Shown: positions 44,485 to 52,387, counted from the first letter of the stretch. The stretch: DNA of 64,000 bases from Yaniella flava (GCF_039529295.1 NZ_BAAAMN010000028.1:1-64000); one strand, 5' to 3'. Made by a program: numbers and translations. Notes: a model not told the origin generated them from the letters alone.

Positions 44485-45453
44485 TTATGCAGTTGGTGCT
44501 GGTGGTCGCCCAGGTGTTTCGGGTGGCTTTGGTGCGTCTTCGGTATCAGACTTGGCAGTTGTCAGTTCACCCAACTGACTGATGACGTTGGTGACCTCGG
44601 AGGGGATAATCCAGAGTTTGGAGGATTCCGAGTCGGCGATCTTCGGCAACGCCTGAATGTACTGGTACGCCAAGAGTTCATTATCGGGCTTGCCCTCGTG
44701 AATAGCATCAAACACGGTCTTGGTGGCTTCAGCTTCAGCGTTGGCTTCCAAGACTTTGGCCTCTGCTGCGCCCTCGGCTTCGAGGATAGATGATTCTTTG
44801 TCACCCTCAGCCTCTAGGATGGCAGCTTGACGCTTTCCTTCAGCGGTGAGGATGTCAGACTGCTTCTGACCTTCGGCGGTGAGGATGGCGGCTCGGCGGT
44901 CACGTTCGGCACGCATTTGCTGTTCCATGGACCGTTGGATGCTCTCGGGCGGATCGATGGATTTCAGCTCGACTCGGGAGACTCGAAGGCCCCACTGTGA
45001 GGTTGCTTCGTCTAGTACCCCGCGTAGACGAGTGTTGATTTCGTCTCGGGAAGTCAGGGCATCTTCCAGGTCCATGCTGCCAACGACATTTCGCAGCGTG
45101 GTGGTCGTCAGATTTTCTACAGCGGAGATGTAGTCGGCAATTCCGTAGGTTGCGGTGGCAGGGTCGTTGACCTGAAAGTACACGACCGTGTCGATGGAGA
45201 CCACCAGGTTATCTTCGGTGATGACCGGCTGCGGTGGAAAGGATACGACTTGCTCTCGGACATCGATCAACGGCAGCATCTTGTCTACGAAGGGCACCAT
45301 CAGGGTCAGGCCAGCATTCTGGGTTCGGTGGTATTTGCCCAGCCGCTGAATGATCCCAGAATACCCCTGGGAGACGATGCGGAACGATTTTACTAACACG
45401 GCGACAACAAAGACCGCCAAGACGATGAAAAGCACCGTCAGAAATGCACCCAT
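44485..45453 (-). CDS. Second SPFH/Band 7 protein, element-encoded
   Basis: A 322-residue stomatin-like protein nearly collinear with the chromosomal copy at 9544-10662: same membrane helix, FRIVSQGYSGIIQRLGKY, LTTTTLRNVVG and coiled coil. It differs by an added ILEAEG-type repeat in the coiled coil (about 215-240) and a much shorter tail. No NfeD partner is next to it. GAAGGA precedes ATG 45453. The close match suggests capture of the gene from a host of the same group, perhaps to form mixed assemblies with the host protein. Confidence 0.9.
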   Translation of the reverse strand: MGAFLTVLFIVLAVFVVAVLVKSFRIVSQGYSGIIQRLGKYHRTQNAGLTLMVPFVDKMLPLIDVREQVVSFPPQPVITEDNLVVSIDTVVYFQVNDPATATYGIADYISAVENLTTTTLRNVVGSMDLEDALTSRDEINTRLRGVLDEATSQWGLRVSRVELKSIDPPESIQRSMEQQMRAERDRRAAILTAEGQKQSDILTAEGKRQAAILEAEGDKESSILEAEGAAEAKVLEANAEAEATKTVFDAIHEGKPDNELLAYQYIQALPKIADSESSKLWIIPSEVTNVISQLGELTTAKSDTEDAPKPPETPGRPPAPTA

Positions 45454-45496
45454 ACGAGGGTCCTTCTTTCGTGGAATTGATAGGTTCAGCTATTGA

Positions 45497-45504
45497 GTGT
45501 CCGG
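45497..45504 (-). promoter_or_regulatory. CCGGACAC box, element SPFH gene
   Basis: 43 bases before ATG 45453; tenth base downstream is G. Confidence 0.6.
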
Positions 45505-45513
45505 CGCCAGCAG

Positions 45514-45678
45514 TCACCATCGCGGCTTGCTCCCATGCAGCACCAGCCAGGTGTCACAGGGCCATGCCAGGGTCATCGGGTGGCAGTGCGAGCAGTACGT
45601 CAGGGTGGCGCGGAGGCCGACGGTCACGGGGCGGTGGAGTTCTTTGAGGTTGGCGATGATGTCTTCGGAGCTGACCAT
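45514..45678 (-). CDS. Small zinc-finger-like protein after thyA
   Basis: A 54-residue protein whose ATG overlaps the thyA stop (TGATG). It contains TYCSHCHPM and a further Cys, a possible zinc site. Short but supported by the stop-start overlap and by lying exactly in the gap before the box at 45497. Function unknown. Confidence 0.55.
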   Translation of the reverse strand: MVSSEDIIANLKELHRPVTVGLRATLTYCSHCHPMTLAWPCDTWLVLHGSKPRW

Positions 45679-46497
45679 CACACCGATACCGGAGCTTTGA
45701 TCGTTGGGTGGTGCTGATAGTTGACCAGCTCGATGTCGTCGTACTCATAGCTGAACAGATCGGCAGGCTTGCGGCGGAAGTGCAACTGTGGGTACGGAAA
45801 CGGTTCGCGGCCCAGCTGTTCTTTCACTTGGTCAACATGATCGGTGTAGATATGCACATCTCCCCCGGTCCAGATGAATTCGCCAGGGTGATACCCGAGT
45901 TGGTGTGCGACCATCACGGTCAACAGAGCGTACTCCGCGATGTTGAACGGTACGCCCAAGAACATGTCGGCAGATCGTTGGTAGAGCTGGCAGTTGAGTT
46001 TGGCCGACCCATCGGCCTGGGGCTGGACGTTGAATTGGAACAGTGCGTGGCAGGCTGGTAGCGCCATCTCATCGAGTTGCCCTGGATTCCAGGCAGTGAC
46101 GATATGCCGGCGCGAGCTTGGGTTATTGGCTAGTGATTCCATAACCTGCTGCATTTGGTCGATGGATTCGCCATTGGGCGTTGGCCATGATCTCCATTGC
46201 ACACCATAGACGGGGCCAAGTTCGCCATCCTCGGAAGCCCATTCATTCCAGATGCGTACCCCGCGCTCTTGGAGCCATCTGACATTGGAGTCCCCTTGCA
46301 GGAACCACAGAAGTTCTAATGCTGCTGACTTGAAGTGCACACGCTTGGTGGTGATCAGCGGGAAGGATTCGGACAGATCGAAGCGCATTTGCCGACCAAA
46401 TACCGAGTAGGTTCCGGTGCCGGTGCGATCTTCGGTCAACGTGCCGTTTTCCAGCACGTCGGCGAGCAGGTCTTCGTAGGGGGGTTACGATGGTCAT
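45678..46497 (-). CDS. thyA: Thymidylate synthase ThyA with apparent 1-base frameshift near start
   Basis: Folate-dependent thymidylate synthase: DRTGTGTYSVFG, the catalytic loop LPACHALFQFN with its cysteine, RSADMFLGVPFNIA, and HIYTDHVDQ are intact. The N-terminus is split: ATG 46497 opens MTIVTP, then a run of six G on the plus strand (46479-46484) moves the reading frame; with five G the protein would continue directly into YEDLLADVLENG. In the main frame a TAA lies just upstream, so as written translation could only start at GTG 46457, losing the first helix. It may be an indel error, a real mutation or a slippery run. Confidence 0.85.
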
Positions 46498-46525
46498 GAG
46501 TTGCGTTGCTCCTGGTGGTGTTGAT

Positions 46526-46804
46526 CTAGTGTTCGGGCAAAGCTTCGATGACGTTTGCTCTGGCGCCGTCCTGGTAGCCGTCGCTAAGGTCGTACCAGAA
46601 TCCGCTGCTGAGCCGGACGAGACTTCGGTCGGAGGTGTCTTTGCGTTCGGTAATGGTCTGAACGCCGATGATTTCTTCAACGCCGCTATCCGCTACCCAT
46701 CCGCCGCCGTATTCGTCATCGACAAATTTTTGGTGCACAGGATGGTCGAGGTTGCGTTTGACGAGCACTTGGTCGCCAACAGTAAGGTCGTGGAGTTGGG
46801 TCAT
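46526..46804 (-). CDS. Hypothetical protein upstream of thyA
   Basis: A 92-residue protein, beta-rich in appearance (TVGDQVLVKRNL, SSGFWYDLSDGY), possibly a small SH3/KOW-like barrel. ATG 46804 overlaps the upstream stop (ATGA). No family recognised. Confidence 0.58.
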   Translation of the reverse strand: MTQLHDLTVGDQVLVKRNLDHPVHQKFVDDEYGGGWVADSGVEEIIGVQTITERKDTSDRSLVRLSSGFWYDLSDGYQDGARANVIEALPEH

Positions 46805-46980
46805 GACTTCCTTTGAGCGCTCTGTATGGATGCGAAATGGCCGATGCACACCGGTTGCGGTTTATGCTCACCACTAGGCAGGACTTGAACAACCCAGGTT
46901 GTTGATTCACGGTGACAGTTTTTGACGTGGCACTGCTTGGGCATCATCTCTTCGAGCAGCCTCTTACACTGGTTCAACAT
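46801..46980 (-). CDS. Small Cys/His-rich protein
   Basis: At most 59 residues; internal ATGs at 46947 and 46944 may be the true start, since AAGAGG lies before them. It contains QCHVKNCHRE and VCIGHFASI, a putative zinc site. It overlaps the upstream gene's end and the next gene's start, as in the rest of this operon. Unknown function. Confidence 0.5.
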   Translation of the reverse strand: MLNQCKRLLEEMMPKQCHVKNCHRESTTWVVQVLPSGEHKPQPVCIGHFASIQSAQRKS

Positions 46981-47353
46981 CTTCGTCATCGACCAGTTCG
47001 CCATAGGTGCCGTCGATGGACCAGGTTGTATCGCATTGCTTGCAGCACAGCGTTTCGCTGTCCTCATTGATAATCTCGCCGTCGTCGCAAACGGTGCATT
47101 GTGCGTAAAGATGCCATTGCACATCAAGATCGGTGGCTCGGCCTGGGGCGTGCTGGTCGATGTGGTCCTGCATGAATCCGCGGCGCACGTGAACATATTT
47201 GACCGGCAGAGCAGTAAATATCATCGCATCACAGGCACTGCATCGGGAAGTTACCGATACCATGTGGTCGATTTTCACAGACTGGGTCTGGGTGACGATC
47301 TCGTGTGCATCAATGCCGTCGGTGTGAACTTCGTAGATGGTTTCCTTGCTCAT
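46964..47353 (-). CDS. Zinc-ribbon hypothetical protein
   Basis: A 129-residue protein with three Cys pairs: RCSACDA, QCTVCDDG and LCCKQCDTTW, probably two zinc ribbons. The start ATG 47353 follows the upstream stop by two bases. Conserved-looking but without assigned function. Confidence 0.62.
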   Translation of the reverse strand: MSKETIYEVHTDGIDAHEIVTQTQSVKIDHMVSVTSRCSACDAMIFTALPVKYVHVRRGFMQDHIDQHAPGRATDLDVQWHLYAQCTVCDDGEIINEDSETLCCKQCDTTWSIDGTYGELVDDEDVEPV

Positions 47354-47355
47354 CG

Positions 47356-47814
47356 TCAAGCGCCCCAATCAACGACGGTTGCTGGCAGGTCGAAGTCATC
47401 GGCGAATTCAGCCCAGCGTAACGTTCCACTTTTCGTCTTCACATAGGTTTCTGGTGGCAGCTGGTGCAGCTGCTCGATGGTGTAGATGCGCGAGACATCG
47501 TGGAGGGTGGACAGCACGGAGTGGGCGTATGGTTCGGCAGCGCCGATGGCAGGAATGTCGGCTGCCAAAATGTCTGCCACCGCGTTGACGACCATGGGCG
47601 GGTAATGGTGCGATGTTGCTTCTTGGCTGCTCTCATTGGTTTCGGTTCTGGCAGTTCCAGCGGTAGCAAGCAGGTGTTTCAGTTCAGCGCTGTATAGCGA
47701 AGCATCGGCAGGTATGCCGCGGGACTGGTCTTCGTTGTCCCGGTACAGTATCCAGGCATCTTTTAGGGCTGCAAAGGCTGTTTCCGTGTCGGTTGTAGCC
47801 AAGTGTTGGCTCAT
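47356..47814 (-). CDS. Hypothetical protein
   Basis: A 152-residue, acidic soluble protein beginning MSQHLATTDTETAF; no domain recognised. ATG 47814 lies ten bases after the stop of the small Cys-rich gene at 47825. An open frame continues upstream but would run through that gene and the promoter box. Confidence 0.6.
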   Translation of the reverse strand: MSQHLATTDTETAFAALKDAWILYRDNEDQSRGIPADASLYSAELKHLLATAGTARTETNESSQEATSHHYPPMVVNAVADILAADIPAIGAAEPYAHSVLSTLHDVSRIYTIEQLHQLPPETYVKTKSGTLRWAEFADDFDLPATVVDWGA

Positions 47815-47824
47815 GGTGCTCCCC

Positions 47825-47980
47825 CTATCGTCGTGGCTTTTTACCGTTGTGCAGCAGTTGCTTTGGCTCGCGATAATGCGGACAGCCGGGAGTGTACCGG
47901 CAGGTGCAGTCGTATCCGCCACCTTCGATGCCAGGGCAGACGCCACAACACGTTTCGGGCCGTGGATTATGAACAAACAT
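47825..47980 (-). CDS. Small Cys-rich protein
   Basis: A 51-residue protein: ETCCGVCPGIEGGGYDC and TCRYTPGCPHY, with six or more cysteines and a basic tail, likely metal-binding. AAAGGA stands upstream of ATG 47980, and a CCGGACAC box 41 bases upstream; these support the call despite the small size. Confidence 0.6.
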   Translation of the reverse strand: MFVHNPRPETCCGVCPGIEGGGYDCTCRYTPGCPHYREPKQLLHNGKKPRR

Positions 47981-48021
47981 AGTGTTTCCTTTGACCGTGG
48001 AGGCTTGGTGTTATCCCAACC

Positions 48022-48029
48022 GTGTCCGG
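48022..48029 (-). promoter_or_regulatory. CCGGACAC box, small Cys-rich gene and thyA operon
   Basis: 41 bases before ATG 47980; tenth base downstream is A. Probably drives the chain of coupled genes down to thyA and 45514. Confidence 0.62.
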
Positions 48030-48037
48030 CGCACCTG

Positions 48038-48613
48038 CTACGCACGTTGGCTGCGCAACGCTGAGATGTCCTCATCGGTGAACACCACGACCGCATGATC
48101 TCGCGGGGTGCCGGAGCAGTCCATGACCGACCCCCAGCCAGCCGGAGCCGTAATGAATTCGCGGTGCTGTCGATCCGCATGACAATGCTCACAGTCCACT
48201 GTCTGAACCGTGTTCTGCTGCTTTCGTGCTCGAATAATCAGACCGATGCAAAGCAGTGCTAGCGGTGCGTTGATGATGCCGGGTGCTGCAACCCAGAACG
48301 CGGACTCCTGGGCAGCATAAACGCCCCACAGCACGGCGTTGGATAGCAGAAGGACTTGTGTGCCCACGCTGATGCTTGACAATGCGTGAGGGTCGTTGCG
48401 GGATGCCCATACTGATCGTGCCTGGGGCAACCAGACGACGAAAGCCACCGTGGATGCGATGAACCCCGCAACATTGGCACCGCCGATGATCGCTATTGCA
48501 ACGACGAGGGCCATGATGCAGGCCAGGGCTATCTCGGGTGAGCGCAAAGCGCCCTTATCTCCCTCGGTACTGGTGACTCGTGCAGTGGACTTAGAGGTGT
48601 TGGTACTGGCCAT
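48038..48613 (-). CDS. PQ-loop / SemiSWEET-like membrane protein
   Basis: A 191-residue protein. Residues 25-125 form four hydrophobic segments containing NVAGFIASTVAFVVWLPQARSVW, the PQ-loop signature of SemiSWEET-type sugar or small-solute carriers, plus one extra N-terminal helix. The C-terminal 65 residues are soluble with a DCEHCHADRQH cluster. Related PQ-loop proteins occur in actinophages. Transport substrate unknown. Confidence 0.68.
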   Translation of the reverse strand: MASTNTSKSTARVTSTEGDKGALRSPEIALACIMALVVAIAIIGGANVAGFIASTVAFVVWLPQARSVWASRNDPHALSSISVGTQVLLLSNAVLWGVYAAQESAFWVAAPGIINAPLALLCIGLIIRARKQQNTVQTVDCEHCHADRQHREFITAPAGWGSVMDCSGTPRDHAVVVFTDEDISALRSQRA

Positions 48614-48650
48614 CTAGTGAAGTCTCTCTGATTGAAGCTGAGCAGCGAAT

Positions 48651-48684
48651 AAAACAGGCAGGCCGATTTGGTCTGCCTGCCTGT
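48651..48684 (-). terminator. Terminator overlapping a CCGGACAC promoter
   Basis: Inverted repeat CAGGCAGG/CCTGCCTG (48655-48662 with 48676-48683) followed on the minus strand by TTTT. It terminates the 49098-48709 gene. The predicted start site of the next promoter (48678) lies inside the first arm. Confidence 0.7.
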
Positions 48685-48687
48685 TCA

Positions 48688-48695
48688 GTGTCCGG
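48688..48695 (-). promoter_or_regulatory. CCGGACAC box, PQ-loop gene
   Basis: 74 bases before ATG 48613, upstream of a terminator hairpin; tenth base downstream is A. A transcript starting there would lack part of the hairpin's first arm. Confidence 0.5.
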
Positions 48696-48708
48696 CGCAG
48701 TGTTACGT

Positions 48709-49098
48709 TTAGCCTTTGACTTCGACTCCGTGAACAGCAGCGAGGCGACGGTTAGAGAGTTCCCAGGTGCCATCATGCAGGTCTGCCAGCATTTGATCTG
48801 CCCAGCCGTCCTGATCCATGTCATATCCTCCGCCCAGCGTGTTCAGCGAGGACCGTACGATACCGGGGCCAACGTTGTTGTATGAGGTTTCGCGTTCGAT
48901 GAGGTCGATGACGGTATATTCTCCGGTGCCCTTGGGCTGGAAGAGAGCTTGGCGGGACGCGATCACGTACCGATGATCTGTGGCTTTGACCGTCCACCAG
49001 CGTTGCCTCTGGCCTCCGTCATGTGGCGGAATGAAGCGTATCTGGTCTCCTGCAACGATGTCTTCAAGCGGCTTGCTAACAATGATAGGTTCTGTCAT
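48709..49098 (-). CDS. Hypothetical protein, predicted leaderless gene
   Basis: A 129-residue protein, probably a small beta-barrel N-terminus (IVAGDQIRFIPP) followed by helices; no family assigned. ATG 49098 lies 9 bases after a CCGGACAC box, with no clear Shine-Dalgarno site. It overlaps the end of the upstream gene by four bases. Confidence 0.62.
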   Translation of the reverse strand: MTEPIIVSKPLEDIVAGDQIRFIPPHDGGQRQRWWTVKATDHRYVIASRQALFQPKGTGEYTVIDLIERETSYNNVGPGIVRSSLNTLGGGYDMDQDGWADQMLADLHDGTWELSNRRLAAVHGVEVKG

Positions 49099-49349
49099 GC
49101 AGAGGTAGTGTCCGGGGCGAGGTGCGGGTATCGATTAGTCAGCGATACAGTCAGTAAATGCAGCACCGTGCCAGCCATGTCTGCAACACCTTTCGAGTAC
49201 GACGAGTCATCGCCATTGTCCTGTGACATCTGCGTTGCCACGGTGTGGATCGAGCCGATGGCGGCCACCAAAGTTCGTGTATCTTGCGAGCCAGCGGATT
49301 GGATTCGCTGGGATATTTCGGCCAGCGCTTGGTCAAGCTGCTGTGTCAT
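49095..49349 (-). CDS. Hypothetical helical protein
   Basis: An 84-residue protein starting MTQQLDQALAEIS, amphipathic helices, no recognised family. Start ATG 49349 overlaps the upstream gene by 17 bases. The next gene's CCGGACAC box (49108-49115) lies inside its 3' coding end, so that sequence is both coding and promoter-like. Confidence 0.58.
   Translation of the reverse strand: MTQQLDQALAEISQRIQSAGSQDTRTLVAAIGSIHTVATQMSQDNGDDSSYSKGVADMAGTVLHLLTVSLTNRYPHLAPDTTSA
49108..49115 (-). promoter_or_regulatory. CCGGACAC box, gene at 49098
   Basis: Nine bases before ATG 49098, within the coding end of the upstream gene. Confidence 0.62.
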
Positions 49350-49665
49350 CACTTTCCGAACTCCTGGTCTTTCCCCAAGCCAACACATGGGCCGGAAGTA
49401 GGACGTAGGTGCTGTTCCAACTGGTTTCGTCTCCAGCTGCATCCCACCAACCGGTTTCATACTGGTGCATGATTTGCCCGTTGAAGTCTTTGACCACGGT
49501 TCCGACCGGCAAAGCTTCGACCTGGTCAAGATCGGTGAGTCGGGATTCGCGCCGGAGGGCTAACAGGGCGTTTCGTGCGCTGTCGCCGTTCCAGTTCATA
49601 GCCTGTTGAACGGCGTTGATGACATGCTCTGGAGGCAGATGTGTATTCGTGAATTCGCTAGACAT
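49333..49665 (-). CDS. Hypothetical protein
   Basis: A 110-residue soluble protein (VVKDFNGQIMHQYETGWWDAAG suggests a beta-hairpin-rich C-terminal half). ATG 49665 is reached 43 bases after a box. A 12-codon frame, ATG 49693 to TAG 49658, overlaps this start and could couple its translation. Confidence 0.58.
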   Translation of the reverse strand: MSSEFTNTHLPPEHVINAVQQAMNWNGDSARNALLALRRESRLTDLDQVEALPVGTVVKDFNGQIMHQYETGWWDAAGDETSWNSTYVLLPAHVLAWGKTRSSESDDTAA

Positions 49666-49708
49666 AGCGCAGAGCCTTTCGACGGTCTGACATTGGGCTA
49701 CCTCTACT

Positions 49709-49716
49709 GTGTCCGG
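49709..49716 (-). promoter_or_regulatory. CCGGACAC box, gene at 49665
   Basis: 43 bases before ATG 49665; tenth base downstream is A. Confidence 0.6.
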
Positions 49717-49721
49717 AGGGC

Positions 49722-49898
49722 TCAGTGCCCCTCGGCACGTTGTTCGTAGCGCTGCGCGGTGCGTTCACGTCGAGTGCGGTTGGTCGGGTCACGGTCGGGC
49801 CGAGGGATAGATGCACAGCACCCACAATCGTACCCGTAGGTTTGAGGGTGTTGTGCTGGTCGGTGACCTCCGCGCTGGTCTCGGTTGTCTCGTGCCAT
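49722..49898 (-). CDS. Small basic protein with Cys motif
   Basis: A 58-residue, arginine-rich protein with YDCGCCASIPRP. AGGAGA lies six bases before ATG 49898, which supports the call. It directly follows the split gene at 49908 and was probably cotranscribed with it before the insertion. Function unknown. Confidence 0.55.
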   Translation of the reverse strand: MARDNRDQRGGHRPAQHPQTYGYDCGCCASIPRPDRDPTNRTRRERTAQRYEQRAEGH

Positions 49899-50139
49899 GA
49901 AGCTCTCCTATTCGTTATCGGCCAGCACCCAGGCCGCGTGACGTTGCACGGCGTACCGCACGGTCGGGGCGATATCGTCGATGGATTGCAGGTCGGTGAG
50001 GATGGTCAACGCTGTTTCCAGGGCGATCCTGGTCAGCACTTCATCCTCCAGGATTTCGGAAGTCAGACTGTTGAGCGCTTCCGCACCCGCAACCCTCTTC
50101 CTTGAATCCTCCCCACGGATGAATCCGGGGGATTCCTGA

Positions 50140-51258
50140 CTAGGCTGCCTCAGCGAGCTGAGGTCTTAGACCATCGTGGTCAGCAGGGTTGAAACCAGCC
50201 CTGATAATCATGTTTCGTGCGGCATTGAGGTCTCGGTCAATGCTGGTGCCGCAGTGGTTACACGCATAGGTCCGTTGGCTCAGTTCGATGCGGCGCTTGG
50301 CTCTCGTGCCACATGTTGAACAGTCCATGGTCGTGTATTTCGGGTCGATGAGATGCAGGGTTGCCCCGTAGTCCTGGGCGGCCTGGGCGAGCTCGGTTTT
50401 GACCAGTCCGATGGCGTTTTCTGCTGCTTTGCGCGCCATCCGGGTTGTCGCGAGGAATGCTGGCTTGAAGTCCTCACAGGCGATGTGCAGATGGTTGGCT
50501 GCCACGTGTTGTGCCCAGGATCGTGCTTGTTCTTTGCGCTGCCATCGCACGGTGCGTTGGATTGTAGCCGCCTTGGCTTTGGCTTTTCGGTAGGGTTGCC
50601 AGTCGCGCTTGGCACGGTGTCGAGCCATTTTGCGTTGCTCTCGCTTTAATGCTGCGGCACTGCGACGGGCGCGTTGGCTGTAGTGCAGGTCAAATTGGCC
50701 GTCAGTGGTTTTGGCTGGCGTTTTCACGCCCCAGTCAATGCCAATCGCCCCATCGCGCTGCCGAGACTTTACTTGATGCTGCCGCTCTACGACGAAAGAA
50801 GCCCACCACCAGCCGGCGGCATCTTGATAGACCCGCACCGACGAGGGTTCGGAGGGCAGGTCACGACTCCACACCACCGGGATGATCACCCCACCTGCAA
50901 GGCGCAGTCGGCCATCTGGTAGAGAGAAGCCTCGCAGAGTGTAGTTCAGCGACGGCAATGAGCGCTTCGCGGCCTTGAATCTCGGTGGCTTGCGTTGGCC
51001 TTTGAAAAAGGCGTTTTTGGCGGCGACAAAATCCCGGATGATCTGCTGCTGTGGCACCACTGGCTGAGCAGTCAGCCAGCTATTTTCGCTGCGCCACTTG
51101 GTCAATAGCCGGTGCAGCACGGTCTGACTGGTGTCTTGGTGCTTGGTGAATCGCTCTACGCACTGGTTCCACACCCATCGGGTGGCGTCGTATTGTGCGG
51201 TCAATAGTGCTAGCGCCTGGCGACCAGGTCGGAGCTTATATTGATACCGCAACTTCAT
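50140..51258 (-). CDS. tnpB: TnpB RNA-guided nuclease of IS605 element
   Basis: About 372 residues. RuvC-like active site: GIDWGVK (Asp), ACEDFKP (Glu), and DRDLNAARN (Asp) after a zinc finger, CSTCGTRAKRR...YACNHCGTSID. All catalytic residues seem present. TnpB uses an omega-RNA from the element's right end; that end, 50111-50140, abuts flanking DNA that would act as guide. Starts at ATG 51258 (another ATG at 51267). Confidence 0.92.
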   Translation of the reverse strand: MKLRYQYKLRPGRQALALLTAQYDATRWVWNQCVERFTKHQDTSQTVLHRLLTKWRSENSWLTAQPVVPQQQIIRDFVAAKNAFFKGQRKPPRFKAAKRSLPSLNYTLRGFSLPDGRLRLAGGVIIPVVWSRDLPSEPSSVRVYQDAAGWWWASFVVERQHQVKSRQRDGAIGIDWGVKTPAKTTDGQFDLHYSQRARRSAAALKREQRKMARHRAKRDWQPYRKAKAKAATIQRTVRWQRKEQARSWAQHVAANHLHIACEDFKPAFLATTRMARKAAENAIGLVKTELAQAAQDYGATLHLIDPKYTTMDCSTCGTRAKRRIELSQRTYACNHCGTSIDRDLNAARNMIIRAGFNPADHDGLRPQLAEAA

Positions 51259-51281
51259 ACAAATCATTATATAGTGGCTAC

Positions 51282-51692
51282 ATGTCTAATGCACGTTATG
51301 CAGGCTACCGGTCCAACCGCAATGTCGTGTTCAACTGCCAATACCACGTGGTGTGGTGCCCAAAGTACCGTCGAAACGTCCTGGACGAACCCATCCAAGG
51401 CCGACTACGTGACATCATCTATGAGGTCTGTGATGAACGCGATGCCAGCATTATCGAACTAGAAATCATGGTCGATCACGTCCACCTACTGGTCGAGGTA
51501 GACCCGCAATACGGCATCCACCGCCTGATTAAAAACATCAAAGGCCGATCCTCACGACTCCTCCGGTCAGAATTTTCAGAACTCACCACCAGACTACCCA
51601 GCCTATGGACCAACTCATACTTCGTCTCCACCGTGGGCGGCGCACCACTAGAAGTCATCAAGCAATACATCGAAAACCAAAAACACGTCTAA
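51282..51692 (+). CDS. tnpA: TnpA Y1 transposase (IS200/IS605)
   Basis: Single-strand-specific HUH transposase, 136 residues: CQYHVVWCPKYRR, DHVHLLVEV with the HxH metal pair, and catalytic tyrosine in IKQYIENQ. The start ATG 51282 fits the family; the frame is open to 51195. It looks intact, so the element may still move. Confidence 0.92.
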   Translation: MSNARYAGYRSNRNVVFNCQYHVVWCPKYRRNVLDEPIQGRLRDIIYEVCDERDASIIELEIMVDHVHLLVEVDPQYGIHRLIKNIKGRSSRLLRSEFSELTTRLPSLWTNSYFVSTVGGAPLEVIKQYIENQKHV

Positions 51693-51876
51693 CCAGGCGC
51701 TATCCCTCCCCACGGATAAATCCGGGGGCTTCCCGCGCTCTCTGGTGAATAGTGGCTGAAGCGGTCTTTATCAGCACCATCGTCATCGGATGGCTGGTGG
51801 CCGGTGAGCTGTTGGAATGCCTGGTCGATGTCCAGGTCAGTGTCGATATCGGGTGGTGTGGTGGTCATGAAATTTC

Positions 51877-52290
51877 CTAGGCAGCCTGACGGTCTTTGGA
51901 ATCTTTGGTGCTACTGGTCAGATAGTCTTCGAGCCAGTCTGTGACCGGCATAATGTTCGCGTATGGGACGGTCGCGACCACCTCCAAGATGTCCTGTCTG
52001 AAATCCCAGAGCTTGCTGACATTATCGGCGATGAGGCCGACCATCAGCTGGTCATCAACGTAGTCCGTCCCGCTGATCCAGCGCACCACGATGTCTGTGG
52101 AGGCATATCGACGATACTTTTTGAGCAGGTCATCGATAGGGAGTGCTACATCGATCCTGATCTGTTTGGGGTGGAGGATGACGAACGCGCGACCATAGGT
52201 GCGTTCATCTTCTGTGCTGACGGTATCGACATCTGACCACATACCTTCTGCTCGTTCAGATGATGCGCCGTGTGCAGTTCGGAAAACCAT
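51877..52290 (-). CDS. Hypothetical protein
   Basis: A 137-residue soluble protein starting MVFRTAHGASSE; no recognised domain. I place the start at ATG 52290, 40 bases after a CCGGACAC box; the frame is open to 52440 but across the promoter and into umuD. Cotranscribed with the split gene that follows. Confidence 0.6.
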   Translation of the reverse strand: MVFRTAHGASSERAEGMWSDVDTVSTEDERTYGRAFVILHPKQIRIDVALPIDDLLKKYRRYASTDIVVRWISGTDYVDDQLMVGLIADNVSKLWDFRQDILEVVATVPYANIMPVTDWLEDYLTSSTKDSKDRQAA

Positions 52291-52330
52291 GCTGTTGTCC
52301 TGACGTTGTGAAAGTGTGTTCACTTGGTCA

Positions 52331-52338
52331 GTGTCCGG
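52331..52338 (-). promoter_or_regulatory. CCGGACAC box, gene at 52290
   Basis: 40 bases before ATG 52290; tenth base downstream is G. Lies in the divergent region shared with umuD. Confidence 0.6.
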
Positions 52339-52387
52339 CGCCGAACGCTGAAACCATCTCCTCGGTGGATATTCGAGATATAGACTG

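Larger units (their letters stand above)
50111..51728 (+). mobile_element. IS200/IS605-type element with tnpA and tnpB
   Basis: About 1.6 kb holding divergent tnpB (minus) and tnpA (plus). Each end carries nearly the same hairpin, CCCCACGGAT..ATCCGGGG, at 50111-50131 and 51708-51728, in the same orientation, as expected for the subterminal structures recognised by Y1 transposases. Exact cleavage points lie a few bases outside and are not determined. It interrupts the gene described at 49908-51868. Confidence 0.8.
49908..51868 (-). pseudogene. Gene split by the IS200/IS605 insertion
   Basis: The 5' part (51868 down to about 51735) starts MTTTPPDIDTDLDIDQAF; the 3' part (about 50110 down to TAG 49908) ends RHAAWVLADNE. 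Both read in open frames up to the hairpin ends of the inserted element and neither stands as a full gene. Rejoined they would give a helical protein of roughly 105-115 residues. The 5' half follows 51877-52290 in the same operon. Family unknown. Confidence 0.7.
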
